Source of the DNA: Hydrogenophaga pseudoflava
GTDB taxonomy: Bacteria > Pseudomonadota > Gammaproteobacteria > Burkholderiales > Burkholderiaceae_C
NCBI RefSeq assembly: GCF_031020795.1
Contig: NZ_JAVHJP010000006.1
Coordinates: 186,001-250,000, forward strand
DNA length: 64,000 nt
Direction of reading: 5' to 3'
Within the stretch, counting starts at the first letter, position 1; every line of letters begins with the position of its first letter. Below, in pieces: positions 34,954 to 47,323 of this stretch. A program made the position numbers and the translations under genes. Below the pieces are notes generated by a model that was given only the letters and a program-made list of their open reading frames with translations, was not told the origin of the DNA and made no database searches.

Positions 34954-36390
34954 TCAGCGCAGCAGCTCGCAGGGCGCCGGGTACAGCCTCAACAGCGGCT
35001 CCGACGGTGCCCCGGCAGCCAGCGGGCCCAGTCGCTGCCGCTCCATCAGGTCCCACTGTGCCTGGCGCCCGAGCCAGCCAGGCTGGAACTGTGCCCTGAC
35101 GTCCAGCGCCTGCAGGCGGGCGTCTGCGGCGGCCACCGCTCCACTGGTGCGGTACTGCTCCAGCCAGCACAGCTTCATGCCCGCGTAATAGCGGCCCAGC
35201 AGGTAGGCCTCGCGGGTTTCCGGCACCACGCGCACGGTGAACAGAAGCAGCATGACCAGCAGCAGAGGCGCCAGCCGGTCGCGCTGCCGGAACAGCAGCA
35301 GGTACACCGCCAGCAGACCCGGTAGAAGCAAGGCGGTGTAGCGCGAGGCCATTGCCGCCCCCACTCCCAGCTGCGCGCGCCCGTAGGCAGTCAGCAGGAC
35401 AAACAACAGGCTGCAGCCCGTGAGCACCACGCACGCCTGCCACAGCGGACACACACCCTCCCGCTCACCGGAGGGTCGCACGAGGCGGCGCACACCCCAC
35501 CCCCATGCGCCGACCCACGCCGCCAGCAGCAACGCGCCCGCCGGATACAGAACCCATGCCGAAGGGCGCTGAACAGTGAGCAGGAAATGGCTCAGCATGG
35601 CGGCCATGAACCTCAGGTAGTCGGTGGGGTCTGGCCGCAGCACCTCAAAGCCCTCGGCCGACACCACGAACTGGTAGCGGTGCAAGAACGCCAGCAGCGT
35701 GAGTGCGCCGGACGCCAGCACCACCATCCCCCGCCGCCGCAAGGCCCCAGTGCTGCGCCAGACGTCGATCAGGGCCACCAGCATCACGGCCGGCAAGGCC
35801 GTGAGACCAAAACCGGTGAAGCCCAGGCACACCACCAGTGCAATCACCGCCACGTGATTGAGAAAGCCGGGTGTCGCCAGCCACACATTGAGCAGCAGCA
35901 TCAAGAGCAACAGCGGGAAGATGCTGTGCGACGCATTTGGAGCCACGATCACGGTCTCGAAGGTGCACACGCCCCAGAATGCGAGCAACAGCACCGCATC
36001 CCAGAGCGACCAGGGTGCCGGCAGCAGGCGCCGCCGCAAGCGCAGCGCCAGCAGGCCGGCCGCCAGTTGCACCCCGGCGGTCCAGAGGCTGTCCCAGCGC
36101 ACGTTCCAGTCGCTGAAGTGGTAGGCCGGCAGGACCAGGGAGAAGTTCAGTCCCTGCCGGTGAGGACCGTGCTGCCATATGAAGGCGACGGCGGCGTCGC
36201 TCCACTGGAAGCCGTTGTACAGACGGGTGAGCAAGGCCCACTGGTCGGAAAAAGGCACATTGACCGCCAGCAGCCAGGTGAGTCCCAGCAGCCGCACGGC
36301 CAGCAGCGCCGCGGTCAGCGCCAGCAACCCGGTGACGATGGACGGAGGCAGCGCCGTCAGCCGCTGGGCCAGACGCTGCAGGACAGTCAT
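34954..36390 (-). CDS. Polytopic inner-membrane protein, possible GT-C glycosyltransferase
   Basis: 478 residues with roughly eleven hydrophobic helices, and a charged first loop containing NVPFSDQWALLTRLYNGF and WQHGPHRQGLNF. Large polytopic proteins with acidic and aromatic residues in the first external loop are often GT-C-fold glycosyltransferases using polyprenyl-linked sugars. I do not recognise a named family, so this is only a suggestion. The ATG at 36390 overlaps the stop of the DUF4149 gene (ATGA), and the longer frame upstream is a shadow. It ends 10 bases from folD, tail to tail, with no terminator visible. Confidence 0.65.
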   Translation of the reverse strand: MTVLQRLAQRLTALPPSIVTGLLALTAALLAVRLLGLTWLLAVNVPFSDQWALLTRLYNGFQWSDAAVAFIWQHGPHRQGLNFSLVLPAYHFSDWNVRWDSLWTAGVQLAAGLLALRLRRRLLPAPWSLWDAVLLLAFWGVCTFETVIVAPNASHSIFPLLLLMLLLNVWLATPGFLNHVAVIALVVCLGFTGFGLTALPAVMLVALIDVWRSTGALRRRGMVVLASGALTLLAFLHRYQFVVSAEGFEVLRPDPTDYLRFMAAMLSHFLLTVQRPSAWVLYPAGALLLAAWVGAWGWGVRRLVRPSGEREGVCPLWQACVVLTGCSLLFVLLTAYGRAQLGVGAAMASRYTALLLPGLLAVYLLLFRQRDRLAPLLLVMLLLFTVRVVPETREAYLLGRYYAGMKLCWLEQYRTSGAVAAADARLQALDVRAQFQPGWLGRQAQWDLMERQRLGPLAAGAPSEPLLRLYPAPCELLR

Positions 36391-36860
36391 GCCTGGGTCA
36401 CCCGCGGCTGGGGTCCGGCCAAGCGCCACAACACGCCCCCCGCACACAACCATTGCCCCAGCACCAGCACGAAGCCCAGGCTGTGCCAGAGGCGCAGGTC
36501 GCCACCGGTCGCACGCGCCGTCACGATCTTCCGTGCCACGCCAAACTCCTGCACCATGGCCAGCAGCACGGCCAGCACCACCAGGGCCATGGTCCACGTC
36601 AAGGCCCGAAGGTGCGACAGTCCCTGTTCAGAGCCTTCCGGGGAGAGTGATGCGCGCTGTCGCCGCAACACCAGCATCAGCCCCACGCCCAGCACGAGTC
36701 CGATCCAGCACTGAAAGGAAAAAAGCTGGGCCGCCACAGGTCCCGCCGTCATCGGGCTTCCCAGCTTGGCGAACAAGGTGGGCACCGCCACGAAGCTCAG
36801 CCCCGTGATGCCCCCCCACCAGAGCGCGGCGATGAGGACGGACAGGCGGTGCAGCGGCAT
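36387..36860 (-). CDS. DUF4149 (TMEM205-like) membrane protein
   Basis: 157-residue protein with four hydrophobic helices. The first, VLIAALWWGGITGLSFVAVP followed by TLFAKLG, is the hallmark of the DUF4149/TMEM205-like family; function unknown. The ATG at 36860 begins the conserved part; the 27 codons upstream overlap greA and are not family-like. It lies 10 bases after greA and overlaps the next membrane-protein gene by ATGA, so the three are probably one transcript. Confidence 0.85.
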   Translation of the reverse strand: MPLHRLSVLIAALWWGGITGLSFVAVPTLFAKLGSPMTAGPVAAQLFSFQCWIGLVLGVGLMLVLRRQRASLSPEGSEQGLSHLRALTWTMALVVLAVLLAMVQEFGVARKIVTARATGGDLRLWHSLGFVLVLGQWLCAGGVLWRLAGPQPRVTQA

Positions 36861-36870
36861 GCGGGCCGGC

Positions 36871-37344
36871 TCAGACGTAGCGCACCGCCACAATCTCGAA
36901 ACGGCGCGTGCCGCCGGGGGTCTGCACCTCGGCGGTGTCACCCTCTTCCTTGCCGATCAGCGCCCGCGCGATCGGGCTGCTGATGTTGACCAGCCCTTGC
37001 TTGAGATCGGCCTCGTCTTCGCCCACGATCTGGTAGGTCATCTCGTTGCCGCTGTCCTCGTCCGACAGCTCGACCGTCGAGCCGAACACCACACGGCCGC
37101 CCGCGTCCAGCGTCGAGGGGTCGATGACCTGCGCCGCCGAGAGCTTGCCTTCGATCTCGGCGATCCGGCCTTCGATGAAGCCCTGGCGCTCCTTGGCCGC
37201 GTCGTAGTCGGCGTTCTCGCTCAGGTCCCCCTGCGCGCGCGCTTCGGCAATGGCCTGGATCACGCCCGGGCGTTCCACGGTCTTGAGCTTGTGCAGCTCG
37301 GCCTTGAGCATTTCAGCGCCACGCTTGGTGATGGGATAGGTCAT
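36871..37344 (-). CDS. greA: Transcription elongation factor GreA
   Basis: Stimulates RNA cleavage by backtracked RNA polymerase. The 157 residues have the N-terminal coiled coil with the acidic tip in [20 protein letters not shown] and the C-terminal FKBP-like domain ([20 protein letters not shown]). The ATG at 37344 has GGAG nine bases upstream; the ten codons further upstream overlap a terminator-like hairpin and are not GreA-like. Immediately upstream is that hairpin with a T-rich tail (37366-37399), between the gene and its only plausible promoter. Confidence 0.95.
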   Translation of the reverse strand: MTYPITKRGAEMLKAELHKLKTVERPGVIQAIAEARAQGDLSENADYDAAKERQGFIEGRIAEIEGKLSAAQVIDPSTLDAGGRVVFGSTVELSDEDSGNEMTYQIVGEDEADLKQGLVNISSPIARALIGKEEGDTAEVQTPGGTRRFEIVAVRYV

Positions 37345-37365
37345 TTTTCGAACTCCGGGATCGGC

Positions 37366-37399
37366 AAAAAGCAAACCGCCGATCGTTTCCGGTCGGCGG
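37366..37399 (-). terminator. Terminator-like attenuator in the greA leader
   Basis: On the minus strand CCGCCGA pairs with TCGGCGG (7 bp), with a C/A mismatch and two more pairs closed by a GAAA tetraloop, followed by TTTGCTTTTT. Only 21 bases, containing the greA ribosome-binding site, remain before the ATG, too few for a promoter. A CATAAT at 37412-37417 upstream of the hairpin is a plausible -10. Transcripts of greA should therefore pass through this structure. E. coli greA has such a leader terminator that yields the small RNA GraL. Confidence 0.7.
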
Positions 37400-37460
37400 C
37401 CAATGGTCCGGATTATGCATCGAAACCCGGGTTCTCAAGCCCGGGAAACCGCGGTTGCGC

Positions 37461-37840
37461 TCAGTCGCGGCCAGCCCGTTCGATCGCGTCGGCCGGCCGC
37501 TGCGGATCGGTGAAACACAACTCGTGGTTGCCACGGCACTCCACCAGCCGGAACAGGCCCAGCCGTTCGGACAGCCGGGGGTGCCAGGGAAGGCTGTGGG
37601 GCAGCGCCGTGTCCTGCTGGCAGTTGATGTAACTCTTGCCAAGGCTCATGGCCACCAATGGCGTCGACAGCTTCGCCGGGTCGGTGAAGGTCCTGTACGG
37701 CTGGGGGTTGAGCCATCCGTAAGTCTTCTCGGCCAGCGCGGCGATGCCGTCTTACAGGGCCACATACTGTGGAGGCACCAGGTCGTTGAGGCTCTCGCCG
37801 TCCAGCGGCACGAAGGCGTTCCACGCGATGGACGTCGCGC
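37461..37840 (-). pseudogene. Remnant of an alpha/beta hydrolase gene (C-terminal part)
   Basis: The minus-strand frame reads AFVPLDGESLNDLVPPQYVAL, then an in-frame TAA (37752-37754), then DGIAALAEKTYGWLNPQPY and on to KSYINCQQDTALPHSL and CRGNHELCFTDPQRPADAIE, ending at the TGA at 37461. This is the C-terminal half of a salicylate-esterase-like alpha/beta hydrolase, including the region of the catalytic His (GNHEL). About 30 residues normally between AL and the QPY segment appear to be deleted. The N-terminal half with the nucleophile is absent; at about 37840 the sequence passes into the AraC remnant. Not functional as it stands. Confidence 0.7.
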
Positions 37841-38420
37841 CTGAAATGGGAGGCGTCGGCGTAACCGCAGCGCCGTCCCACCTCGGCCATGTTCAGCCTG
37901 GACAGCCGGGGCTGCGCGAGCAGTTCGCACGCGCGCTCGATGCGCTCGTGGCGCCAGCGTCTCATCACCGTCTCACCCGCATCGGTAAACGCCCGGTGCA
38001 GGCTGCGCACCGACACCTGCAGCTGCGCCGCGAGCTCGTCGGCCCGCCAGCCAGGCTCCCCGCAGCGCTCCCTCATCAGGGCCACGGCCCGCTCGCGCAG
38101 ATCAACGGCACCGGGTGTGCCGTGATGCGCCACAGGCTCCATCGACGCCGCGAGCAAGGCACCAAACTGGTCCTCCAGTCAGTCGGGCGCCGTCTCAAGC
38201 GCTAGTTCGGGCTGGCGCCCCAGTTGCGGGCTCAGCGCCGAGAGCATCGCGCCCCAGCCCTGTTCGCGGTGCGCCACGCGCGCCTGCGGCACGTCCATGG
38301 CCTGCAGCCACTGCCCGACCCAGGCGCGCGGCATCTGCACCGACAGGCAGGTGACCGAATGAGGGAAGTGCAGCTCGTAGGCCTGGGCGGCGTCCACCAG
38401 CACCACATCAGAACTCAGGC
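37841..38420 (-). pseudogene. Remnant of an AraC-family regulator gene
   Basis: In one minus-strand frame, VVLVDAAQAYELHFPHSVTC and CLSVQMPRAWVGQWLQ match the middle of an AraC N-terminal sensor domain. After ELALETAPD comes an in-frame TGA (38179-38181); the same frame continues with LEDQFGALLAASMEP and the C-terminal double helix-turn-helix (ADELAAQLQVSVRSLHRAF, MAEVGRRCGYADASHF). The gene stops being AraC-like after DASHF, where the hydrolase remnant begins. The N-terminus is lost at the border with the GC-rich repeat next to carB. So it is truncated at both ends with an internal stop. Confidence 0.72.
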
Positions 38421-38499
38421 GATCCGGCGCTGGGCCGCCCCAAGCCGGATCAGCCCCCTCGGGGGGCAGCGACCCGCGCCAGCGGCGGAGCGTGGGGGC
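38421..38499. repeat. GC-rich intergenic hairpin repeat next to carB
   Basis: The gap between the carB stop and the AraC remnant contains GCCCCC-TCG-GGGGGC (38453-38467) flanked by CAAGCCGGAT and CAGCGACCCGCGCCAGCGG. I recognise this type of element, with the CCCCCTCGGGGGGCAGC core, as a repeat frequent between genes in Comamonadaceae, probably acting as a bidirectional 3' hairpin. Only one copy is in this window, so repetition cannot be shown here. Confidence 0.5.
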
Positions 38500-41778
<3,279 letters not shown>

Positions 41779-41812
41779 GGATTCGCTTGTGTGTCTTGGC
41801 GGCAGGTCGGGC

Positions 41813-42175
41813 TCAGGCCTGGCGCTGGGTTTCCAGTTTGTTCAGCAGGGCCTGCACGCGTTCGGCAGGCACGTTCTTCTGCATCAGCTGCAGCAGGCCG
41901 TCGCCTTCGATGATCGGGCGCAGCACCTCGATTTCGGCGGGATAGAACAAGACATCCCACTCAGCCATTTCGGTGTTGAAGGTCTCGTCGTCCCAGGACT
42001 TGCCCTTGGCAATCAGCGTCACCAGCGGCATGGCCTTGTTCTCGATGAAGGCTTTGCGGTAAGGCTTCTGCGTCCAGCGCTGCGCGAACCACTCTTTGTG
42101 GGGCGGCTCCAGTCCCAGTATGCGCTTGGCGATGGCTTTCTCGATCGCGAACACCGGGAAACTGAAGAGCTTCAT
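41813..42175 (-). CDS. Unrecognised 120-residue protein between carA and carB
   Basis: I do not recognise this family. It starts with ATG at 42175, has AAGGA seven bases upstream, and lies 25 bases after carA and 34 before carB on the same strand, so it is very likely translated as part of the car operon. The protein is soluble, with a basic N-terminal half ([40 protein letters not shown]) and an acidic, helical C-terminal half ([40 protein letters not shown]). There is no signal peptide, Cys pair or known catalytic motif. A link to carbamoyl-phosphate synthesis is suggested only by position. Confidence 0.7.
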   Translation of the reverse strand: MKLFSFPVFAIEKAIAKRILGLEPPHKEWFAQRWTQKPYRKAFIENKAMPLVTLIAKGKSWDDETFNTEMAEWDVLFYPAEIEVLRPIIEGDGLLQLMQKNVPAERVQALLNKLETQRQA

Positions 42176-42200
42176 GAAGGGTCCTTGTTGCGCAGCGGGT

Positions 42201-43355
42201 TCAGGCCTTGGCCTGCATCAGACCGATGAAGCGGTCGAACAGGTAGCCGATGTCGTGCGGGCCGGGCGAGGCTTCCGGGTGGCCCTGGAAGCAGAAGGCC
42301 GGCTTGTCGGTGCGGGCCAGGCCCTGCAGCGTGCCGTCGAACAGGCTCACATGGGTGGCGCGCAGGTTGGCCGGCAGGCTCTTCTCGTCGACGGCAAAAC
42401 CGTGGTTCTGGCTGGTGATGGAGACGCGGCCGCTGTCCAGGTCCTTGACCGGGTGGTTCGCACCATGGTGGCCGAACTTCATCTTGAAGGTCTTGGCGCC
42501 GGAGGCCAGCGCCATGATCTGGTGACCCAGGCAGATGCCGAAGGTCGGCGTGCCGGTCTCGATCAGTTCCCGCGCGGCGGTGATCGCGTAGTCGCAGGGC
42601 TCCGGGTCGCCGGGGCCGTTGGACAGGAAGATGCCGTCAGGCTGGTGCCTGAGCACTTCGGCGGCCGGCGTCTGCGCCGGCACCACGGTGACCTTGCAGC
42701 CGCGCTCGGCCAGCATGCGCAGGATGTTCTTCTTCACGCCGAAGTCGTAGGCGACGACATGGAACTTCGGTGCGGCCTGCTCGCCGTAGCCGGAGCCCAG
42801 CTTCCACTCCGACTGCGTCCAGGGGTACGGCGCGGTGGCGGACACCACCTTGGCCAGGTCCTGGCCGGCCATGCTGGGCGCAGCCTGGGCGGCGGCGACC
42901 GCCTGCGCGCGGTGTGCGTCGGTGACGGCCTCGCCGGCCGGCAGCGCGACGATGCAGCCGTTCTGTGCGCCCTTGGTGCGCAGCAGCCGGGTCAGCGCGC
43001 GCGTGTCGAGGTCCGCGATGGCCACGGTGCCTTCGCGCTGCAGGTACTGGGACAGCGTCTCTTCGCTGCGGAAGTTGGACGCCAGGAGAGGCAGGTCTTT
43101 GATGATCAGGCCAGCGGCGTGGATGCGGTCGGCTTCCACGTCCTCACGGTTCACGCCGGTGTTGCCGATGTGGGGGTACGTGAGGGTGACGATCTGCTGG
43201 CAGTAGCTCGGATCGGTGAGGATTTCCTGGTAACCGGTGATCGAGGTGTTGAACACCACCTCGCCGGTCGTCTGACCGGTGGCACCGATGGAAATCCCGG
43301 TAAAGACCGTGCCGTCGGCGAGCGCAAGAAGGGCTTTCGGATGGACGGGAAGCAC
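42201..43355 (-). CDS. carA: Carbamoyl-phosphate synthase small subunit (glutamine amidotransferase)
   Basis: Hydrolyses glutamine and channels ammonia to CarB. The 384 residues have the CarA-specific N-terminal domain ([20 protein letters not shown]) and a class I glutamine amidotransferase domain with the nucleophile Cys275 in [15 protein letters not shown] and the His/Glu of [12 protein letters not shown]. Start: GTG at 43355 with TGGAG seven bases upstream; an in-frame ATG 14 codons earlier has no ribosome-binding site. About 170 bases of leader separate it from a TATAAT and include a stable hairpin. Confidence 0.95.
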   Translation of the reverse strand: MLPVHPKALLALADGTVFTGISIGATGQTTGEVVFNTSITGYQEILTDPSYCQQIVTLTYPHIGNTGVNREDVEADRIHAAGLIIKDLPLLASNFRSEETLSQYLQREGTVAIADLDTRALTRLLRTKGAQNGCIVALPAGEAVTDAHRAQAVAAAQAAPSMAGQDLAKVVSATAPYPWTQSEWKLGSGYGEQAAPKFHVVAYDFGVKKNILRMLAERGCKVTVVPAQTPAAEVLRHQPDGIFLSNGPGDPEPCDYAITAARELIETGTPTFGICLGHQIMALASGAKTFKMKFGHHGANHPVKDLDSGRVSITSQNHGFAVDEKSLPANLRATHVSLFDGTLQGLARTDKPAFCFQGHPEASPGPHDIGYLFDRFIGLMQAKA

Positions 43356-43424
43356 GGTTTTCTCCAGAGGTTTTTCGGACGCACCCGCGCCCGCCATGGG
43401 GCACAACCGGGGAGATTCGCGCCC

Positions 43425-43450
43425 GCTCCCGCATCGTCGCAAGCGGGAGC
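43425..43450 (-). promoter_or_regulatory. Hairpin in the carA leader
   Basis: GCTCCCGC and GCGGGAGC form a perfect 8-bp stem with a 10-base loop, 70-95 bases upstream of the carA start and downstream of the candidate -10 at 43533-43538. No T-tract follows directly, so it does not look like a simple terminator. carA leaders in other bacteria are regulatory; a role here is inferred. Confidence 0.4.
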
Positions 43451-43532
43451 GACAGCAGGGTTGGGACGGGGAACCTGGGCAGGAAGCCGGGGCGGACGCA
43501 GCAAGATGCGTCGATTGCGGGTAAACCCCGGA

Positions 43533-43538
43533 ATTATA
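43533..43538 (-). promoter_or_regulatory. Candidate -10 element of carA
   Basis: A perfect TATAAT on the minus strand, at the very end of the RNA methyltransferase gene. No recognisable -35 hexamer lies at the usual distance. It would give a carA leader of about 170 bases. Confidence 0.4.
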
Positions 43539-44313
43539 GCGGCAGGGCCCTGGCCGCCGCGCTGGCGTGCAGACAGATCGCTGCGGCAGCGGCCACGTTC
43601 AGCGACTCCTCGCCACCCGGCTGGGTGATGCGGACCGACCGGCTCGCCAGAGCCTCCAGTTCGGGGCGCACGCCCTGCCCTTCGTGTCCCATGACCCAGG
43701 CACAGGGCCAGGGCAGTTCGGACCGGTGCAGAAACTCGCCGCGGTGGGAACTGGTCACCAGCATCGGCACGGTGAGCGCGCGCAGATCGTCCGGCGCCAG
43801 CCCTTCGACCAGACGCAGCGCGAAATGAGCGCCCATGCCCGCCCGCAGCACCTTGGGCGACCACAGCCCGGCGGTGCCCTTGAGCGCCAGCACCTGGCCA
43901 AACCCCATCGCGGCGGCGCTGCGCAGGATGGAGCCGACGTTGCCGGCGTCCTGCAGCCGGTCCAGCACCACGGTGGCGCCCGCGAGATCCGGTGTCTGTC
44001 CTTGCGGCAAGCCCCAGACAAAGCCCATGCCGGCCGGGGATTCCAGCCCGCTCAGCCCAGCCATCAAGACCTCCGGAACCACCACCCGGTGCTCGCAGGC
44101 ATCGCGCAGGTCGTGCGGAGCGCCCGCCCAGCAGCGTTCGGTGAATACCGCGGTGACCGGGCGTTGCCCCCGTGCCAGCAGCGCACGGCAGAGATGATCC
44201 CCCTCCAGCCAGACCTGGCCCTGCTTGCGATAGGCCGTGCCGTCCTGGGACAACAGGCGCAGCCGTTTGAGCAAGGGGTTGTCCCGCGAGGTGACCTGGG
44301 TCGGCTCTTTCAC
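43534..44313 (-). CDS. SpoU/TrmH-family RNA methyltransferase
   Basis: SAM-dependent RNA 2'-O-methyltransferase with the knotted SPOUT fold, 259 residues. An N-terminal substrate-binding domain ([32 protein letters not shown]) is followed by the three SpoU motifs: [30 protein letters not shown] and [18 protein letters not shown]. The Asn and Arg of motif 1 and the SLN of motif 3 are intact. The target nucleotide cannot be assigned; the layout resembles 23S rRNA enzymes of the RlmB/TsnR type. The GTG at 44313 overlaps the rnhB stop (GTGA). Confidence 0.88.
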   Translation of the reverse strand: MKEPTQVTSRDNPLLKRLRLLSQDGTAYRKQGQVWLEGDHLCRALLARGQRPVTAVFTERCWAGAPHDLRDACEHRVVVPEVLMAGLSGLESPAGMGFVWGLPQGQTPDLAGATVVLDRLQDAGNVGSILRSAAAMGFGQVLALKGTAGLWSPKVLRAGMGAHFALRLVEGLAPDDLRALTVPMLVTSSHRGEFLHRSELPWPCAWVMGHEGQGVRPELEALASRSVRITQPGGEESLNVAAAAAICLHASAAARALPL

Positions 44314-44939
44314 GCCACGTGCTCCTTGGTTGCCTGGGCCACGGGTGCGAACGAGCGCCGGTGCTCGGGCAAGGGACCGTGTTCGCGCAAGGCCGCCACA
44401 TGCTGCGCGGTGCCGTAGCCCTTGTGGCGATCGAACCCATAGAGCGGGTGCAGGGCATGAAGCTCGTCGAGCATGCGGTCGCGCGTGACCTTGGCCAGGA
44501 TGGATGCGGCAGAGATGGCGGGCACCAGCGCGTCACCGGACACGATGGCCTCAGCGACCACATCCAGCACCGGCAGGCGGTTGCCGTCCACCAGCACCTT
44601 GGCGGGCTTCAGGCGCAAGCCCTTGACCGCGCGCTGCATGGCCAACATCGTGGCCTGCAGGATGTTGAGCCGGTCGATTTCCTCGACCGTCGCGAGAGCC
44701 ACACTGCAGCACAGGGCCTTGGCCCGGATCTCGTCGAACAGTTTTTCGCGTCGCAAGGCCGTCAGCTTCTTGGAGTCGGCCAGCCCCTTGATCGGCTGGT
44801 GGTCGTCCAGGATCACTGCCGCCGCCACCACCGGCCCGGCCAGAGGCCCGCGGCCGGCCTCGTCCACACCAGCGACCAGCCCGGGAACGTCCCAGGCCAG
44901 AATGGCCTGCTCAGCCTGCAAGAACTTTTTCGATCGCAT
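44310..44939 (-). CDS. rnhB: Ribonuclease HII
   Basis: Removes RNA from RNA-DNA hybrids and misincorporated ribonucleotides. The 209 residues have the family motif [20 protein letters not shown] with catalytic Asp26 and Glu27, then [20 protein letters not shown] with a further conserved Asp, [19 protein letters not shown] and [18 protein letters not shown]. The ATG at 44939 overlaps the end of lpxB by 29 bases; no strong ribosome-binding site is seen, so the start may be a little further in. Part of the lpx cluster, as in many proteobacteria. Confidence 0.93.
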   Translation of the reverse strand: MRSKKFLQAEQAILAWDVPGLVAGVDEAGRGPLAGPVVAAAVILDDHQPIKGLADSKKLTALRREKLFDEIRAKALCCSVALATVEEIDRLNILQATMLAMQRAVKGLRLKPAKVLVDGNRLPVLDVVAEAIVSGDALVPAISAASILAKVTRDRMLDELHALHPLYGFDRHKGYGTAQHVAALREHGPLPEHRRSFAPVAQATKEHVA

Positions 44940-46050
44940 CGGTGGCCAGGCGCGCGGTATCCCGCTTGAGCAAGTGGTGCAGTTGGATGAAGCGATCCTC
45001 CAATGCCGCGACGCGCTGCGGGGAGTCCAGCCACGCGAGCGTCGCGTGGGCCAGGGCCTCCGGAGTCGCGGCGTCCTGGAGCAGTTCCGGGACCACGAAC
45101 TCGCCACTGAGAATGTTGGGCAAGCCCACCCAGGGCTGCAGCTGCTTGCGGCGCATGATGATCCACGACAGCCAGTGCATGTTGTAGGCGATCACCATGG
45201 GACGCTTGAACAGCGCCGCCTCCAGCGTGGCCGTGCCCGACGCAATCAGCGTCACGTCGCAAGCGGCCAAGACCTCGTGAGAGCGGCCCTGGACGATCAG
45301 CACCTCCTGCAGCCCGGCATCTCGCGCATGCCCCTCGATGGCTTCGCGCAAGGCCGGGACTGCAGGCACCACGAAGCGCAGATCCGGTCGGCGCGACCGC
45401 ATGAGCACCGCCGCGTCGAAGAACCGGCGGGCCAGGTACTGCACCTCCGAGCGGCGGCTGCCCGGAAGAATCGCAACGACCGGACCCGCCGCGTCGATGC
45501 CCAACGTGCGGCGTGCGGCCAGGCGGTCCGGCACCAGGGGGATCACGCTGGCGATCGGATGGCCCACGTAGGTGGCCCCGATACCATGGCGCGCGAGCAG
45601 TTCGGGCTCGAACGGGAAGATGCACAACACGTGATCGGCGCTGCGGCGGATCTTCTCCACCCGCTCCGGACGCCAGGCCCAGATCGATGGACAGATGAAG
45701 TGGACCGTCTTCACGTCCGCCGAGCGGAGGTCGCCCTCGAGGTCGAGGTTGAAATCGGGTGCATCGACACCGATGAAGACATCGGGCCGCTCCCACAGCA
45801 GTCGCTGCCTGAGTTGCGTACGGATACCGGCGATCTCGCGGTAGTGGCGCAGCACTTCGACATAACCACGCACCGCCAGCTTGTCGCTGGGCCACCAGGC
45901 TTCGAAGCCTTGCTTCGCCATGGCCGCACCACCGATGCCCACCGCGGACAGGTCGGGCCACCGGCCCCGGAGCCCCTGCAACAGCAGACCGGCCAGCAGA
46001 TCACCCGACGTCTCGCCGGCGACCAGCGCTACACGGCGGGACGCGTTCAT
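44911..46050 (-). CDS. lpxB: Lipid-A-disaccharide synthase
   Basis: Membrane-associated glycosyltransferase that joins UDP-2,3-diacylglucosamine and lipid X into the lipid A disaccharide. The 379 residues include the N-terminal [92 protein letters not shown] and the C-terminal [20 protein letters not shown], all characteristic of LpxB. It overlaps rnhB downstream and lies 16 bases after lpxA. Confidence 0.96.
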   Translation of the reverse strand: MNASRRVALVAGETSGDLLAGLLLQGLRGRWPDLSAVGIGGAAMAKQGFEAWWPSDKLAVRGYVEVLRHYREIAGIRTQLRQRLLWERPDVFIGVDAPDFNLDLEGDLRSADVKTVHFICPSIWAWRPERVEKIRRSADHVLCIFPFEPELLARHGIGATYVGHPIASVIPLVPDRLAARRTLGIDAAGPVVAILPGSRRSEVQYLARRFFDAAVLMRSRRPDLRFVVPAVPALREAIEGHARDAGLQEVLIVQGRSHEVLAACDVTLIASGTATLEAALFKRPMVIAYNMHWLSWIIMRRKQLQPWVGLPNILSGEFVVPELLQDAATPEALAHATLAWLDSPQRVAALEDRFIQLHHLLKRDTARLATDAIEKVLAG

Positions 46051-46066
46051 CGGTGAAGCAGTGCGG

Positions 46067-46855
46067 TCAGCGGGCGATGCCGCGAGTTGCAGCGGACAGG
46101 AAGCGGCCCATCAGGGCCACGTCCTCTGCCGCCTCTGGCGTCTCGGCGGCCAGCGCATCGATACCGGCCCGCGCGGCCTCCAGCGTGAGGCCCTGGCGGT
46201 AGAGCAGCCGGTGCATCTGCTTGATCGCGGCGATCCTTGCCGCAGAGAAGCCGCGCCGCTTGAGACCCACGGTGTTCAGGCCTCGCACCGACAGCGGATT
46301 GCCATCCACCAGCATGTAGGGCGGCACGTCCTGCGACACCGCACTGGCGAAACCGATCATCGCGTGCGCCCCCACCGAGACGAACTGGTGAATGCCGGTC
46401 AGGCCCCCCACGGTCACCCAGTCGGCCAGCAACACATGCCCTGCCAGGGTGGTGTTGTTCGCCAGCGTGGTGTGGTTGGCCACATGGCAATCGTGCGCAA
46501 TGTGGGTGTAGGCCATGATCCAGTTATGGTCGCCCACCGTGGTCCGGCCGCCTGCACCCGGCACCCCGAGGTTGAAGGTGCAGAACTCGCGGATCGTGTT
46601 GTGATTGCCGATGATCAGTTCGGTGGGCTCGCCCGCGTACTTCTTGTCCTGGGGCACCGCGCCGATCGAATTGAACTGGAATATGCGGTTGTCGGTTCCG
46701 ATGGTGGTGCGACCCTCGATCACACAGTGCGCGCCAATCATGGTGCCGGCACCAATCTTCACATGGGGCCCGATGATGGTGTACGGGCCGACCGACACCG
46801 ATTCGTCGAGATCGGCAGAGGGGTCCACCAGCGCGGTGGGATGAATCTGCGTCAC
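46067..46855 (-). CDS. lpxA: UDP-N-acetylglucosamine O-acyltransferase
   Basis: First enzyme of lipid A synthesis, transferring a 3-hydroxyacyl chain from ACP to UDP-GlcNAc. The 262 residues form a left-handed beta-helix of hexapeptide repeats ([20 protein letters not shown] and following), with the catalytic His in [18 protein letters not shown] and the C-terminal helical part with [16 protein letters not shown]. It lies 19 bases after fabZ. LpxA before LpxB and after FabZ is the conserved order. Confidence 0.96.
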   Translation of the reverse strand: MTQIHPTALVDPSADLDESVSVGPYTIIGPHVKIGAGTMIGAHCVIEGRTTIGTDNRIFQFNSIGAVPQDKKYAGEPTELIIGNHNTIREFCTFNLGVPGAGGRTTVGDHNWIMAYTHIAHDCHVANHTTLANNTTLAGHVLLADWVTVGGLTGIHQFVSVGAHAMIGFASAVSQDVPPYMLVDGNPLSVRGLNTVGLKRRGFSAARIAAIKQMHRLLYRQGLTLEAARAGIDALAAETPEAAEDVALMGRFLSAATRGIAR

Positions 46856-46874
46856 GTCAGCAGCCCCCCGACAC

Positions 46875-47312
46875 TCAGGACACCGTGCGCATGGTGCACA
46901 TCAGTTCGGCCTCGCAGACCACATCGTCGCCCACCCGGGTCACGCCCTTGAACTTGTAGATGCCGGCGCGCACGCGGTCCAGTTCGATGTCCATCACGAG
47001 CTGGTCCCCGGGTTCCACCGGGCGCTTGAAGCGGGCACCGTCAATCCCGGCGAAGTAGTACACCGTGTTGTCGTCCATCGTGACGCCGGCGGTGTCGAAA
47101 GCCAGCAGCGCGGCTGCCTGGGCCATGGCCTCGAGCATGAGCACACCCGGCATGACTGGGCGGTTCGGAAAATGCCCGCCGAAAAACGGTTCGTTGATGG
47201 TGACATTCTTCAGCGCCTTGATGCGCTTGCCTTTGTCGATTTCCAGCACACGGTCCACCAGCAGGAACGGGTAACGGTGAGGCAGTTGCTTTCGGATCTG
47301 GTGGATGTCCAT
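46875..47312 (-). CDS. fabZ: 3-hydroxyacyl-ACP dehydratase FabZ
   Basis: Hot-dog-fold dehydratase of type II fatty acid synthesis. The 145 residues contain [15 protein letters not shown] and the active-site segment [20 protein letters not shown], with His47 and Glu61. It lies 12 bases after lpxD and before lpxA, balancing use of 3-hydroxyacyl-ACP between fatty acids and lipid A. Confidence 0.97.
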   Translation of the reverse strand: MDIHQIRKQLPHRYPFLLVDRVLEIDKGKRIKALKNVTINEPFFGGHFPNRPVMPGVLMLEAMAQAAALLAFDTAGVTMDDNTVYYFAGIDGARFKRPVEPGDQLVMDIELDRVRAGIYKFKGVTRVGDDVVCEAELMCTMRTVS

Positions 47313-47323
47313 TGTGTTGATGC

